From assembly GCA_013001295.1 (NCBI GenBank), contig JABDMW010000001.1, positions 1-64,000 of the forward strand: a stretch of 64,000 bases of DNA. The letters are read 5' to 3'. Origin of the DNA: Hyphomonadaceae bacterium. Its GTDB lineage: Bacteria; Pseudomonadota; Alphaproteobacteria; Caulobacterales; Maricaulaceae. The translations under genes and the position numbers were made by a program. This document shows positions 54,867 through 64,000 of this stretch, piece by piece. The notes below the pieces were generated by a model that made no database searches, was not told the DNA's origin, and was given only the letters and a program-made list of their open reading frames with translations. Position 1 is the stretch's first letter. Each line of letters opens with the position of its first letter.

Positions 54867-56855
54867 CTAGAGACCGCCCGGGCCACAATCGTTTTTCAGA
54901 TAGTCCAAGATGGCCGTATAATACTTCATATTATGATCATAACGGTGGGTATATAGGAAGTGATCCGCTTTTTTCAGCGTCAAATACTTCATGTTGTTCT
55001 TACCCGCTTTTTCCAAGGCTTTCTTATACTTGGTGAAGTGCTTGTAAATCACGCGGCGATCATGTTCCGGGTGAATGAGCAACATAGGCACATTGACCTT
55101 TTCGACCTCATCCATTGGATTTATGCCGTGTTTTCCACCGCGCTGGGCTGACAATTCGTCAAAATATTTGAAGGTGGTATTTTTACGACCGTTATAAGAC
55201 ATCAGCGGATCAGCCACGAATGCGCCTGGAATGGTACACTGGTAGATGTTATTCTCACGAGATGCGGCAACCAAAGCTGCATAGCCGCCATAAGACCAAC
55301 CGAACATCGCGACGCGATCCGGATCGACCAGGCCTTTGCTGATCAAATATTTTGCCCCATCATCTTTGTCATCATTCATACCTAAACCATGCTCATGCCA
55401 GGTTTTGATGTAATGGTTATAGCCATGCCCTAGAGAACCTCTGTATTGCGGTTGAATGACCATATAACCATTATTGGCCAACATTTGGCTCCACTCATCA
55501 TAGACGATGACTTCCGGGACATATGGCCCGCCATGCGGCAAGACGATCAGTGGATGCGGGCCCGGGCCTTTCGGCTTGGTTACATAGGCCGGGATCATCA
55601 ATCCATCGCGTGCTGGGTATTTAATATACTCGACTTCAGAATAATCCGAATCTTTCAACAATGGATTGCGGCTACCAAGTTTCATCAGCTTACCATCCTT
55701 GAGAAGATAAGAAGTTCCTGAATCTTTTGGTCCCGAATTGGTAACAATCATCGTATTTCCATCGCGGGAACGACTTGAAACACTCATTGAGAATGCATTT
55801 TTGATTGATGGACGAATTTTGTCGTAAAGCGCTTTCTCTTCTTGATCGAGCCAGTGACGTTCCAACTTGGCTCCCTGATAGCGAGCCGCCACGATCTTAT
55901 CATTACCGGCCCAGAACATACTGCTTCTGGAAACACCGGTAATGTCCACGTCTGGGCGACCATAGACTTTTGTCAGGAATTTAGAATTGTTGAAATCGTA
56001 TTCCCAAAGAGCGACAGTGTCTTCGCCATTGCGCGCAAGTGCGTAGCCAATACCTTTGGGTGCACCAGGTTTATCACCAATAAATGTAAATTGATTCTTC
56101 TCAAAATCTTTATCCTTTTCGCGGAAAAGTTCGCGCCAGCTATCTTCGCCTTGGTTCCGGTAATAGGTAATAATCTCGTCCGCAGCTGCGTCTATACCTT
56201 GGGAAAGTCGAGGATATCCATCAATGTCAAATCCGGCTTGCGGTTGTTTACCGCCCCCCTTCATAACTAGCGTTTTACGTCCCGAATAGACGTCAAACTT
56301 ATAATATGATCTCGGGCGAAAAGCTTCAAATGGATCATCGGAAACACTTCCCGCCGGACCGCGACTGGTCGCAATCAGAATTTTTGTTGGCTCTTTTGGC
56401 AAGGCGCCTTCGAAGCTAAATGAACCCGAAATCTCGGTAAATTTCTTGTCTTTCATGGAATACGCAAAGGATTTGTATTCACGAATGTCCTGCTCGGGGC
56501 CCTTCATTTTGTTTCTAACGATTTGCATCGCTGACCCAAAAAATACGTCGTCGCTGACCCAACCATCGATGGATAGGATTTCCATCGGTTTCGCGTTTAA
56601 GCGCACGGGTTTTTTGGATAAATCATCGGTTTCATAAACTTCAATCACCGGGTCGCCATCTTTGGATTCGATTTTCAGCAAAGACATGTATTTGCCATCG
56701 GGTGATACTGAGACGTTTGAAACAGCGTCGCGTACCGCCCAGTATTCAATTGGTACCGGGTTGGCAGAAGATCCGTTTGCGGCAGTTGTTGCCGTCGCAA
56801 CAGCCGGGGCGAACATGGCCGCGATTGCGCAACCAGCGATTAAAAATTTTTTCAT
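54867..56855 (-). CDS. Secreted S9 family prolyl oligopeptidase-type peptidase
   Basis: 662 residues with a signal peptide (MKKFLIAGCAIAAMFAPAVA). An N-terminal beta-propeller (NVSVSPDGKYMSLLKIESKDG, repeated blades to about 400) is followed by an alpha/beta hydrolase catalytic domain: nucleophile GWSYGGYAALVAASRE, Asp in HPEHDRRV and His in KKADHFLYTHRY. Such S9C/DAP-like enzymes remove dipeptides or acyl-amino acids from short peptides. It lies just downstream of the large TonB receptor on the same strand, each with its own terminator, suggesting peptide uptake and digestion together. Confidence 0.92.
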   Translation of the reverse strand: MKKFLIAGCAIAAMFAPAVATATTAANGSSANPVPIEYWAVRDAVSNVSVSPDGKYMSLLKIESKDGDPVIEVYETDDLSKKPVRLNAKPMEILSIDGWVSDDVFFGSAMQIVRNKMKGPEQDIREYKSFAYSMKDKKFTEISGSFSFEGALPKEPTKILIATSRGPAGSVSDDPFEAFRPRSYYKFDVYSGRKTLVMKGGGKQPQAGFDIDGYPRLSQGIDAAADEIITYYRNQGEDSWRELFREKDKDFEKNQFTFIGDKPGAPKGIGYALARNGEDTVALWEYDFNNSKFLTKVYGRPDVDITGVSRSSMFWAGNDKIVAARYQGAKLERHWLDQEEKALYDKIRPSIKNAFSMSVSSRSRDGNTMIVTNSGPKDSGTSYLLKDGKLMKLGSRNPLLKDSDYSEVEYIKYPARDGLMIPAYVTKPKGPGPHPLIVLPHGGPYVPEVIVYDEWSQMLANNGYMVIQPQYRGSLGHGYNHYIKTWHEHGLGMNDDKDDGAKYLISKGLVDPDRVAMFGWSYGGYAALVAASRENNIYQCTIPGAFVADPLMSYNGRKNTTFKYFDELSAQRGGKHGINPMDEVEKVNVPMLLIHPEHDRRVIYKHFTKYKKALEKAGKNNMKYLTLKKADHFLYTHRYDHNMKYYTAILDYLKNDCGPGGL

Positions 56856-56904
56856 GGATGATCCCGTTTAATATTCATGGAGAATTTATTTTCTCCCTAT
56901 TATT

Positions 56905-56940
56905 GCCAAAAAAAAACCCGCTGGCAATGTGCCAACGGGT
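56905..56940 (-). terminator. Rho-independent terminator after the large TonB receptor
   Basis: Minus strand: ACCCGTTGGC, ACATT, GCCAGCGGGT, then nine T. Confidence 0.93.
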
Positions 56941-56965
56941 AATTTTTACAGTTATCTAGTTAGGA

Positions 56966-59900
56966 CTAGAAGTTCTTGCGGAGGCGAACAAAGTATTCAC
57001 GACCATTCAAGTCATAACCGGCACCGATTGGCACGTTTACAACTGAGAAGACCTGGCTTGGATCAACAAGTGGTGGATCCGTATCCAGGACATTGCTGAC
57101 ACCGACAAGAATGTTCCAGTCGTCGCCTTCATATGTCGCAGACACTGAGTGTAACCAGTAATCATCAGCTGAGAAGACCGGACGACAATCAACATCGCCG
57201 AGAGCTACACCAAGACAGGTTGTTCCCGCACCGAAGTCGGGTACAAACTCTTCGTCAATCGTGACTTCGGTTTGGTAACGCGTTGTCCAAGCCGCACTCC
57301 AACGATCAACCGAGAAGCCGACTGTTGCGTTTCCGCGCCATTTCGGGAATGCAAAACCTTTTTTCAGTTCTTCTTCGTCAATCAAGCCGGCATCGTCAAT
57401 ATCAATCGTCTTACGTGAATGATTGTTGTTGGCTTGCAAGCGACCAAAGAAATCGACGTTCGTGCCAAACATTGCAACATCATCTTTGTTGAAACGCATG
57501 TTATAGTCGACACCTTTGGCGATTTCGTTGGCCCGGTTAATGAAGCTAGAGTCAACCAGATCAATTACGCCCGGATTATTCACATCATTAAAGTCACGTG
57601 TGATCCGTGAACAGAAGGCTGAGCCTAGATTTGCCTGACCAGAATAACAATCTCCGATAATGAAACCAGCAGTTGGCTCAATGATCGTTTGTTCGATATC
57701 GATATTATAATATGTCGCACCAAATTCGAGATCAAATGCATCTGTGAACGGCTGGTCGAAAGAGAAACCAAGTGTGTAACTCTTCGATGTTTCCGGATTT
57801 AGATCCAGCGCACCGCCTGAGTTAATTTCGACACTGTAGGCAGAGAACTGACCTGCTAGGAAACTTCTCGGGTCAACACCGGCAGCTGTACAGTTATCCA
57901 AAGTTACCTGACTACGCAGATCCTGTGACGCATCATACGTCATAGTCAATGCGTTGTAAGCTGCATCCGGAACCGCACATGGATCTGTCAGCGTACCAAA
58001 ACCGGTTTGTCCTGAAAGGAACAATTGACGCAAGTTCGGCGCTTTGAATGATGTGCCATAGGTACCACGAAGCAAGAGTGAGTCGATTGGGCGATAGCCC
58101 GCTTTCGCACTGTATGTTTCGTTTGTTCCGTAGAACTCGTCATCGGTTAAACGGCCGGCAAGCTCGACATTGAACTCACGGAAGCCAGTTGTTCCCAGTC
58201 CAAGTGGAATAAAGGCCTCACCATAGACTTCTTTGGTTGTCCGCGAACCTGCGCCACCTTCATCTGAGAAGAAGCCGAAGAACAGGCCATCGGAAGCCAC
58301 AGCATCCGGTTGGGAATTCAAATGATCTTTACGCCATTGCGCACCCACGAGAAGTGATGCATCGCCACCAGGCAAGGTGAAGATGTCACCCTGGATAGCA
58401 AAATCAACTGTCGTCAAAGCGGTGTGTGTATCAAAGTCACGGCTATCGAAGAGATAATCCGCTTCAGCTTGTGAGGCGAAAGTTCCGCCATTTGCTGTTT
58501 GATAAAGCGATGCAGCAAACAAGTTCACAGGAACACAGCCATTGATAACGTCAGCTGTCAAACCAGGGTTTGCCGCAACATCACACGGCGCGTTACCGAT
58601 TGGTGCGCCGCCCTGGCTGTTACCAAGGGCAAAGTTCAAACGGTCACCGCGAATACCGGAACGGGCAGAACTGCCGTCAGCATAAGAGTGCACGGCTGAA
58701 AGGTCAAAAGACCAGTCTTTGAAGTCGCCGAAATTCATCATTGGCAGATCACCGCGAATACCCGCAACAAGGTGGGTTTGACGGAGCTCTACTTCTGTAA
58801 CGTTCCGGTCGCCTTGTACACCAACGACAGGACGCGCCGTTGTTTGTGCCGCTGGCGCTAATCCGAGGCCAAAATTGAACGGGTTACACACGCCTGGTCC
58901 AAAATTAGCCAAGCCAAAACAGTTATCCGTTCCTGAAAGATCCGGATTTGTGTAATAGTTTTCAAAATTGGCGAGATATGTTGGGTTTGCCAGCACATCA
59001 TTGTACGCTTGGTTACAGTCCACACCGCCTGCCAGTGTATTACATGGGTTGAACGGGTTGTTTCCAGATACAAATGGAAACAATTGTGGTTGTTGAGAGA
59101 TCGCAGTAATGTCGCGAGCTGTATACAGAGCTTCGAAGTACGGCGTGACATTCATCTCACCTTCGAGCGTGTATTCGCCAATTGCCATCACACTGATCTG
59201 GTTCTGCTCATTGACGAGCTGACGAACATCATCTTGCTGACCGTTTGGTGAAAATTCAAAGAAGTTCACATCGCGGACACCGTCGCCATTTCCATCAATT
59301 GGAACGCCGAACAGAGTAGATTCACTAAATCCTGCGATGCCTGTATTATTGATCTCTGGCTGATAATAAATTGAGCCGAATGAACCGGCGATAAAGCGTT
59401 GGGTCAATCGAGTCGGACGACATTCACTGGTAGGGACAGTCAATCCCAACTGTTCGCCAACATATTGATCCTGAATAGCTACCGTGCGGATTTCACCGCT
59501 TTCTGTGATTTCACGGTATGTTTCACAACCAGCGAGGAAGTCGCGGTCATTCGTTGTCCATGGATCCTGGTAAGTGTACTCAACAGCACCGCCGATAAAA
59601 CCACGGTCAGCATTCACACCGTAGCGGGCGCCGATTGTGTAATCCTGGCCCTGGCCGGTTTCTGGTGTATCGGCTTCTGCTTGCAGCTCCAGTCCATCAA
59701 AGTCATTTTTAAGAACGACGTTCAAGACACCGGCAACAGCGTCAGAACCGTAAACTGATGACGCACCGTCAAGGAGTAAGTCATACTGGTCAACCATGGT
59801 ACGAGGGATCAAGTTAATTGATACCTGTGCCGGCGCCCCTTCCACACCCGCAGGTGAAACACGACGGCCATTCAATAGAACCAGTGTACGGTCAGCACCA

Positions 59901-60283
59901 AGACCACGAAGATCAACAGTTTCTGAACCCGGACCATTATCGAGTACGAAGCCCTGGAAAGTAGAGTCAATTTGTTGTCCACCCGCTGCAGATGAAGACT
60001 GAAGAATTTCAACCGGGTTAAACAGACCTTCTTCGTTGGCAACGTCTGTATCGATAACCTGAAGTGGCGTGATACTGTTAAATGTGGTCTTCTTTAGACG
60101 TGAACCTGTAACGATGACTTCTGTATCATCGTCTGCTTCTTCAACAACAGGCGGTGTCGTTTCTACAGTCTCCGCCTCTTCTTCAGCGGTTTCTTGCGCA
60201 TAAGCTGGAGCAGTTGCCCAAAATGCTGAACCAATCAGCAATGTTGAGCCCAGCAGCAATTTTCTCAATTCCAAGCTATTCAT
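56966..60283 (-). CDS. Very large TonB-dependent outer-membrane receptor
   Basis: 1105 residues. Signal peptide MNSLELRKLLLGSTLLIGSA..., cleaved after AYAQ; an acidic linker with many Glu/Thr precedes the plug (DTEVIVTGSRLKKTTFNSITPLQVI, VDLRGLGADRTLVLLNGRR, LLDGASSVYGSDAVAGVLNV). The barrel ends in EYFVRLRKNF. Loops are long and contain paired Cys (CNTLAGGVDCNQ, CFGLANFGPGVC, CAVP...NCTAAG, CYSGQ...FCSR), a feature of large receptors for bulky substrates. Ligand unknown; the adjacent secreted S9 peptidase suggests peptides. Confidence 0.92.
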   Translation of the reverse strand: MNSLELRKLLLGSTLLIGSAFWATAPAYAQETAEEEAETVETTPPVVEEADDDTEVIVTGSRLKKTTFNSITPLQVIDTDVANEEGLFNPVEILQSSSAAGGQQIDSTFQGFVLDNGPGSETVDLRGLGADRTLVLLNGRRVSPAGVEGAPAQVSINLIPRTMVDQYDLLLDGASSVYGSDAVAGVLNVVLKNDFDGLELQAEADTPETGQGQDYTIGARYGVNADRGFIGGAVEYTYQDPWTTNDRDFLAGCETYREITESGEIRTVAIQDQYVGEQLGLTVPTSECRPTRLTQRFIAGSFGSIYYQPEINNTGIAGFSESTLFGVPIDGNGDGVRDVNFFEFSPNGQQDDVRQLVNEQNQISVMAIGEYTLEGEMNVTPYFEALYTARDITAISQQPQLFPFVSGNNPFNPCNTLAGGVDCNQAYNDVLANPTYLANFENYYTNPDLSGTDNCFGLANFGPGVCNPFNFGLGLAPAAQTTARPVVGVQGDRNVTEVELRQTHLVAGIRGDLPMMNFGDFKDWSFDLSAVHSYADGSSARSGIRGDRLNFALGNSQGGAPIGNAPCDVAANPGLTADVINGCVPVNLFAASLYQTANGGTFASQAEADYLFDSRDFDTHTALTTVDFAIQGDIFTLPGGDASLLVGAQWRKDHLNSQPDAVASDGLFFGFFSDEGGAGSRTTKEVYGEAFIPLGLGTTGFREFNVELAGRLTDDEFYGTNETYSAKAGYRPIDSLLLRGTYGTSFKAPNLRQLFLSGQTGFGTLTDPCAVPDAAYNALTMTYDASQDLRSQVTLDNCTAAGVDPRSFLAGQFSAYSVEINSGGALDLNPETSKSYTLGFSFDQPFTDAFDLEFGATYYNIDIEQTIIEPTAGFIIGDCYSGQANLGSAFCSRITRDFNDVNNPGVIDLVDSSFINRANEIAKGVDYNMRFNKDDVAMFGTNVDFFGRLQANNNHSRKTIDIDDAGLIDEEELKKGFAFPKWRGNATVGFSVDRWSAAWTTRYQTEVTIDEEFVPDFGAGTTCLGVALGDVDCRPVFSADDYWLHSVSATYEGDDWNILVGVSNVLDTDPPLVDPSQVFSVVNVPIGAGYDLNGREYFVRLRKNF

Positions 60284-60638
60284 TAAATTTCCCTCAGTTT
60301 TCGGTATTGGATAGAATAATCCTCATTACGCGCCGCATATCGCCAGGTAAAAGCTTACCGGAACGCAATCATTAAGGTTCCTTAATCATTGTCCCTTCCG
60401 TTTGCAACACTGGAATCTCCGCTTTTCTGGTAAAAAGCAAGAACCGTGACATAAAAACAACACCTGCAAATTCGCTTGCAAAATCAACGCACGTATGTGA
60501 AATAATCATCAACAATTTCAGATACTTAGTCTTTATGCCGAGAAATGTGGTTGCGCGGGAAGAATATTTCGATATATATTGATAAACGATAAGTAATCAG
60601 CATAATTTGGCGGAGCGCGCCCAAAAAAGGAAGCAGCA
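60284..60638. promoter_or_regulatory. Divergent intergenic region between the large receptor and the DUF547 gene
   Basis: 355 bases with no gene. It must hold both divergent promoters. A 16-base palindrome, ATTAAGG TT CCTTAAT, at 60371-60386 could be an operator for the receptor gene. I see no other clear structure and no confident -35/-10 pair. Confidence 0.45.
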
Positions 60639-61808
60639 ATGACCCTACCCTCAATCTTAAAAACCAGCCTATCAATTGCCATTTTGAGCTCTGCTTGTTT
60701 TGCTGTCCCTGTTCAAGCGCAGGAAATCATCAAAATTGCCAGTCAAAGTGATGATTTACCGTCTCAATTTGTTGCAAGTGCCAGTTTCGCTGAGTTTGCG
60801 CCGAAAGCGCAGAGCAGCAACGCCCGCCTGGATTATGAAATTTGGGATGAAGCATTGCAAAACGTCGTGCTGGACTTAGGACCATCGACACGTCAGCGCG
60901 CGTCACGACCGCAAACACAAGTTGGCACACGCATGGTCAAAGGGCATAAATCCGCGTACCGTCTCGAAGGCACGCGTGTCACATTTGCGTATATCAATGA
61001 CGAATATAAAGCGGGCCTGATTGCGTATCGCAAAGATCTTGAATGGGTTGCTTCGAACAATGACCTCACAACTCTTTCACGCGATGAACAGCTTGCTTTT
61101 TGGTACAATCTTCACAATGTGACACTGATTGAACAGATTGCGTTAAACTATCCTGTCGACAACCCCGATCGCATCAAGATTAAAATTGATGGCAAAAAAT
61201 ACAAAATGGATGAGGCGAAGATCATCACAATTCGCGACCGGAAATTATCCCTCAAAGACATTCGCGAAAAAATTGTCTATCCGAATTGGCCTGATCCGAA
61301 TGTCATATATGGTTTTTACCGGGGCAATATCGGAAGCCCGGGCCTGCCGCGCTCGGCTTTTCGCGGCGACAATTTGGATTATTTACTCGGACGGTCAGCC
61401 GACGAATTCGTCAATTCCTTGCGCGGCTTCAATTCAACCACCCGCAATCGGTATGTGTCAAAAATTTACGACGAAGCCAAGCGGTTCTATTTCAAAAACT
61501 GGGAACCAGATTTACAAGCACATCTGCTGACACACGCAAACGAATCCGTTCGGTCTGAAATTATGACTGACAAGCCCCTGAAGATCGATTCTTATGACAT
61601 CAATATCGGCGATTTGTCCGGCGGACGTCGTTTGGCGTCCTCTGGCCTGGCGAGCTCTGGCGATTTGAGTATGTCAGCGGAAACAGCGCGCCTGCTCGCA
61701 GAGGTTCGTAGAAAACAGGACTTCCTCAGACGCAATGACATGGTCAAGAGAAACACCGGATTCGTCATCATTGAGGACCTTGTTCCAGAAGACAAAAAAG
61801 GCCAATAG
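60639..61808 (+). CDS. Secreted DUF547 domain protein
   Basis: 389 residues with a signal peptide ending VQAQ and SD AAAAGGAAG. The DUF547 core is visible (TTLSRDEQLAFWYNLHNVTLIEQIALNY-type segment near 140-170, then REKIVYPNWPDPNVIYGFYRG, GSPGLPRSAFRGDNLDYLL, and YVSKIYDEAKRFYFKNW). DUF547 proteins are periplasmic with a transglutaminase/papain-like predicted fold; their reaction is not established. The C-terminal 80 residues (SGGRRLASSGLASSGDLSM...) appear unstructured. Confidence 0.85.
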   Translation: MTLPSILKTSLSIAILSSACFAVPVQAQEIIKIASQSDDLPSQFVASASFAEFAPKAQSSNARLDYEIWDEALQNVVLDLGPSTRQRASRPQTQVGTRMVKGHKSAYRLEGTRVTFAYINDEYKAGLIAYRKDLEWVASNNDLTTLSRDEQLAFWYNLHNVTLIEQIALNYPVDNPDRIKIKIDGKKYKMDEAKIITIRDRKLSLKDIREKIVYPNWPDPNVIYGFYRGNIGSPGLPRSAFRGDNLDYLLGRSADEFVNSLRGFNSTTRNRYVSKIYDEAKRFYFKNWEPDLQAHLLTHANESVRSEIMTDKPLKIDSYDINIGDLSGGRRLASSGLASSGDLSMSAETARLLAEVRRKQDFLRRNDMVKRNTGFVIIEDLVPEDKKGQ

Positions 61809-61859
61809 CGCCGCAACATTTTCGACCTGACAGGATATTTTTATTCCTGCCGGATGTCG

Positions 61860-62036
61860 ATGATAGCGGCGGATTACGGGATAGTCGGTGTCACGTAAGG
61901 CGGCGGTGCTGCTGATCCTGGCGCGACCGATCTCTCCGCAGCGGTATCCTTGTCAGCTAATGGTACGACCTACGAGAAGTTCACATTCGGTAGCCCGTTT
62001 GATTTGGACGGCTTGACCGTAAATTTCGATCCGTAG
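61860..62036 (+). pseudogene. Possible decayed gene fragment
   Basis: An open frame without a start runs 61899-62036, reading GGGAADPGATDLSAAVSLSA, then NGTTYEKFTFGSPFDLDG, and ends LTVNFDP; in the same frame a TAA at 61896 interrupts ADYGIVGVT. The composition is like the C terminus of a secreted beta-rich protein and a terminator follows 24 bases later, as after a real gene. It is probably a relic; the 61809-62175 stretch contains no complete gene. Confidence 0.4.
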
Positions 62037-62059
62037 AATTCGAGAGTCACAATAAGAGT

Positions 62060-62090
62060 AAAGGCGGCGAAATCTTCGCCGCCTTTTTTA
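62060..62090 (+). terminator. Rho-independent terminator
   Basis: GGCGGCGA, AATC, TCGCCGCC, then TTTTTT. Serves plus-strand transcription from the DUF547 gene or the relic. Confidence 0.88.
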
Positions 62091-62175
62091 TAAAGTAAAA
62101 TTAAATTCCGTTGCGGGCATCTTCCCCTTTTATTTTTAAAAACCGCATGCGGAGCCCCTCACATCATTTGATCGC

Positions 62176-63651
62176 TCATTGCAACAATTGGCGTGCCGTT
62201 TTTGCGATCAGTTTGACACCATCCCTAATATTTTCGGGAGCTATAGACGTATACCCCAACCGAAATTGATTAAAGGGACGATTTTCTGATGTGAAATGGA
62301 TATTCCCGGGCTCGATGAGGACACCGACCTCCTGACATTTTTGAGCCAATTTAGGCGTATCAAGCTCTCGTGGCCCCGTAATCCAAACGGACGACCCGCC
62401 ATTGTTTTGGGCGACCTGCCAGCCAGGGAGGTGACTTTCAAGACTTTCAAGCAAGATCTGCCGCTTCATTTTATTGGCACGCACCAAGGATCGTAGAAGG
62501 CTTTCATGATGCCCGCGAGACAGGAAATAAGCAGCCGCGCGTTGATTGTTGGCAGCCGGGTGACGCATGATTAATCGGCGCAAGGCACGCGCTTCACGAA
62601 TGAATGGCTCGGAACCGACGAGATATCCAAGCCTGAGCCCAGGTGCCAGTGTTTTTGATAAACTTCCTAAATAGATCACACGCCCTTCGGCGTCCTGCGT
62701 CGCTAACGCGGGAAGTGGGGCACTCATATAATTGGTTTCAGCCTCATAATCATCTTCCAGCACAATGAAATCATGCTCGTGGGCAGCTTGCAATAGCTGT
62801 TGACGGCGTGTTGATGGCATCGTCACTGTCGTCGGCGATTGATGCCCCGGCGTGGAAAAAACCACATCGCAATCGGCGACATGATGATCCACGACGAGAC
62901 CGTTCTTATCGACATTGAGCGGTTTCACCTTATTGGTGAACAGGCCCGCAATATTACGGGCATCGGGATAGCCGGGGTCTTCGAGACCGAAGCATTTTTC
63001 GTGATTTAACAAGAGTTTTAAAGTAATAAAAAGAGCGTTCTGCGCGCCAACGGTTACAAGAATTTGAGACTCGCCTACCCATAGACCGCGCCTTGGCAAT
63101 ATACGTTTGCGAATCTGTTCAACCAGCAATTCATCATCCCGATCAATTAGATCCTGAGACCAGTCTGTAATTTCCTGCACGCCGACCGCATCGCGCCAAC
63201 ATTCCCTCCAATGCTGCACCGGAAATATTTTTGGATCCAATTGCCCATAAACAAAGCAATATTTATAGTCGCGCCAATTCGTGGGTTTGACGATATTGCG
63301 CTCCTCACTGACATGCATTGTCAGCCGATCGTTCCACGAAATACTATTGTTCTTTGTGAGTTTGGTTTGAGACGGCTCCCGCTCTACAGCGACAACATTG
63401 TCGACGATTTCAGGATTTACATAAAACCCACTTCTCTCACGTGATTTCAGATATCCGTCCTCTTGCAATGCTGAATAAGCCAGCACCACCGTATTGCGCG
63501 ATACGCCGAGTTGTTTTGCCAATCGCCTGCTGGCCGGCATCGTTGTCTGTGGAGCGATCCGTCCCTCTATGATTGCCAACGAGATTTGGTCTTTCAGTTG
63601 GCTTTGGAGCCCGCGTTCTGCACTGCGATCAAGATCGAACCAAAAATCCAT
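62176..63651 (-). CDS. MocR-family regulator (GntR winged helix fused to aminotransferase fold)
   Basis: 491 residues from the ATG at 63651 (MDFWFDLDRSAERGLQSQL); an in-frame start at 63726 is less typical. Residues 10-80 are a GntR winged helix (LKDQISLAIIEGRI, RRLAKQLGVSRNTVVLAYSALQEDGYL). From about 130 a type I aminotransferase fold follows with the PLP lysine in IYLGSLSKTLAPGLRLGYLV and YEAETNY upstream. MocR regulators sense PLP-amino acid adducts (GabR, TauR, PdxR, DdlR). The divergent neighbour is a class III aminotransferase, the arrangement of gabR-gabT and tauR-tpa. Confidence 0.92.
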   Translation of the reverse strand: MDFWFDLDRSAERGLQSQLKDQISLAIIEGRIAPQTTMPASRRLAKQLGVSRNTVVLAYSALQEDGYLKSRERSGFYVNPEIVDNVVAVEREPSQTKLTKNNSISWNDRLTMHVSEERNIVKPTNWRDYKYCFVYGQLDPKIFPVQHWRECWRDAVGVQEITDWSQDLIDRDDELLVEQIRKRILPRRGLWVGESQILVTVGAQNALFITLKLLLNHEKCFGLEDPGYPDARNIAGLFTNKVKPLNVDKNGLVVDHHVADCDVVFSTPGHQSPTTVTMPSTRRQQLLQAAHEHDFIVLEDDYEAETNYMSAPLPALATQDAEGRVIYLGSLSKTLAPGLRLGYLVGSEPFIREARALRRLIMRHPAANNQRAAAYFLSRGHHESLLRSLVRANKMKRQILLESLESHLPGWQVAQNNGGSSVWITGPRELDTPKLAQKCQEVGVLIEPGNIHFTSENRPFNQFRLGYTSIAPENIRDGVKLIAKTARQLLQ

Positions 63652-63848
63652 ATTTTTTCCGATTTTCCGTAACTTTATATGCTGATGAGCCCGTATAAAT
63701 CCCGGTAACTTTTCATCTGGACGCACCTTATCATGAGTTTTGGCCCTAACTGAAGATAAAAATTTTCTCGTATATTTTCGAGCGTGAAAAGCGCCAGTTC
63801 GGGCAAGGTCACAGCTGCAAAAACTCTAGAAAATATGCGTTGGTATAC

Positions 63849-64000
63849 ATGACTTTATCAAATCGACCTGATCCTGACATTGTCGAAATAGACCGTAAAT
63901 CTGTCTGGCATCACCTAACCCAACACAAAATGTATGAAACGAAAGACCCGATGGTTATCGTCAAAGGTAAGGGGATGATTGTCACTGATATCACCGGCAA
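63849..64000 (+). CDS. Class III aminotransferase, N-terminal part (window ends inside gene)
   Basis: Fifty codons are visible from the ATG at 63849: MTLSNRPDPDIVEIDRKSVW, then HHLTQHKMYETKDPMVIVKG, KGMIVTDITG. The string VWHHLTQH...DPMVIVKGKGM..TDITGK is the opening of omega-amino acid aminotransferases; the VWHH form is close to what I recall for taurine-pyruvate aminotransferase (Tpa), but the catalytic part is outside the window. Divergent from the MocR regulator, which probably controls it, with about 200 bases between the two starts. Confidence 0.75.
   Translation, partial: MTLSNRPDPDIVEIDRKSVWHHLTQHKMYETKDPMVIVKGKGMIVTDITG

Noticed and set aside
60371-60386. Rho-independent terminator in the 60.3-60.6 kb gap
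   Set aside because: ATTAAGG/CCTTAAT is short and AT-rich with a two-base loop and no T run; kept only as a possible operator.

Overview
The window is a stretch of bacterial chromosome, most likely from a free-living, probably marine alphaproteobacterium. I infer this from an imuA-imuB-dnaE2 mutagenesis cassette with a GTTC-N7-GTTC LexA box, a methionine synthase split into two adjacent genes, two large TonB-dependent receptors, and the overall gene content. No exact genus can be named from sequence alone.

Layout. 1-1.8 kb: right end of an integrated element, with a tyrosine recombinase and the duplicated 3' half of a tRNA-Arg(CCG) as attachment site; the element continues leftwards out of the window. 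1.9-8.4 kb: an FAD monooxygenase converging on the SOS mutasome operon. 8.5-11.2 kb: a membrane-bound CadC-like regulator and a small secreted protein behind a structured leader. 11.4-20.2 kb: seven co-directed genes encoding a lipoprotein with MORN-like repeats, a periplasmic protein, two ExbD-like membrane-anchored VWA proteins (one with a decayed metal site), a MotA/TolQ/ExbB-like channel, a membrane protein with PH-like, repeat and non-catalytic formylglycine-enzyme-like domains, and a Gly/Gln/Ser-rich secreted protein. This looks like an undescribed ion-powered envelope machine and is the most novel locus here.

20.5-37.7 kb: a 17-kb one-way run of branched-chain amino acid and glutamate synthesis genes (ilvD, ilvC, ilvB, a 59-codon membrane microprotein, ilvN/M-type subunit, leuA, leuC, leuD, leuB, ilvA, gltD, gltB). 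A short Leu/Val/Ile-rich ORF and mutually exclusive hairpins in front of ilvD look like a translation-coupled attenuator. 37.7-44.6 kb (minus strand): a methionine operon, metX-metB-metF-metH(N)-metH(C), behind a SAM-I clan riboswitch, so one SAM sensor could control the whole pathway. 44.7-49.0 kb (minus): polyhydroxyalkanoate genes in the class II (Pseudomonas-like) order phaC-phaZ-phasin-phaD, preceded by a second phasin.

49.2-64 kb: a His-rich cation diffusion facilitator, a truncated acetyltransferase relic, a TonB receptor, an FAD/NAD oxidoreductase, a secreted S9 peptidase beside a second, very large TonB receptor (possible peptide scavenging pair), a secreted DUF547 protein, a decayed gene fragment, and a MocR regulator divergent from a class III aminotransferase cut by the window end. 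Several clear intrinsic terminators separate these units.
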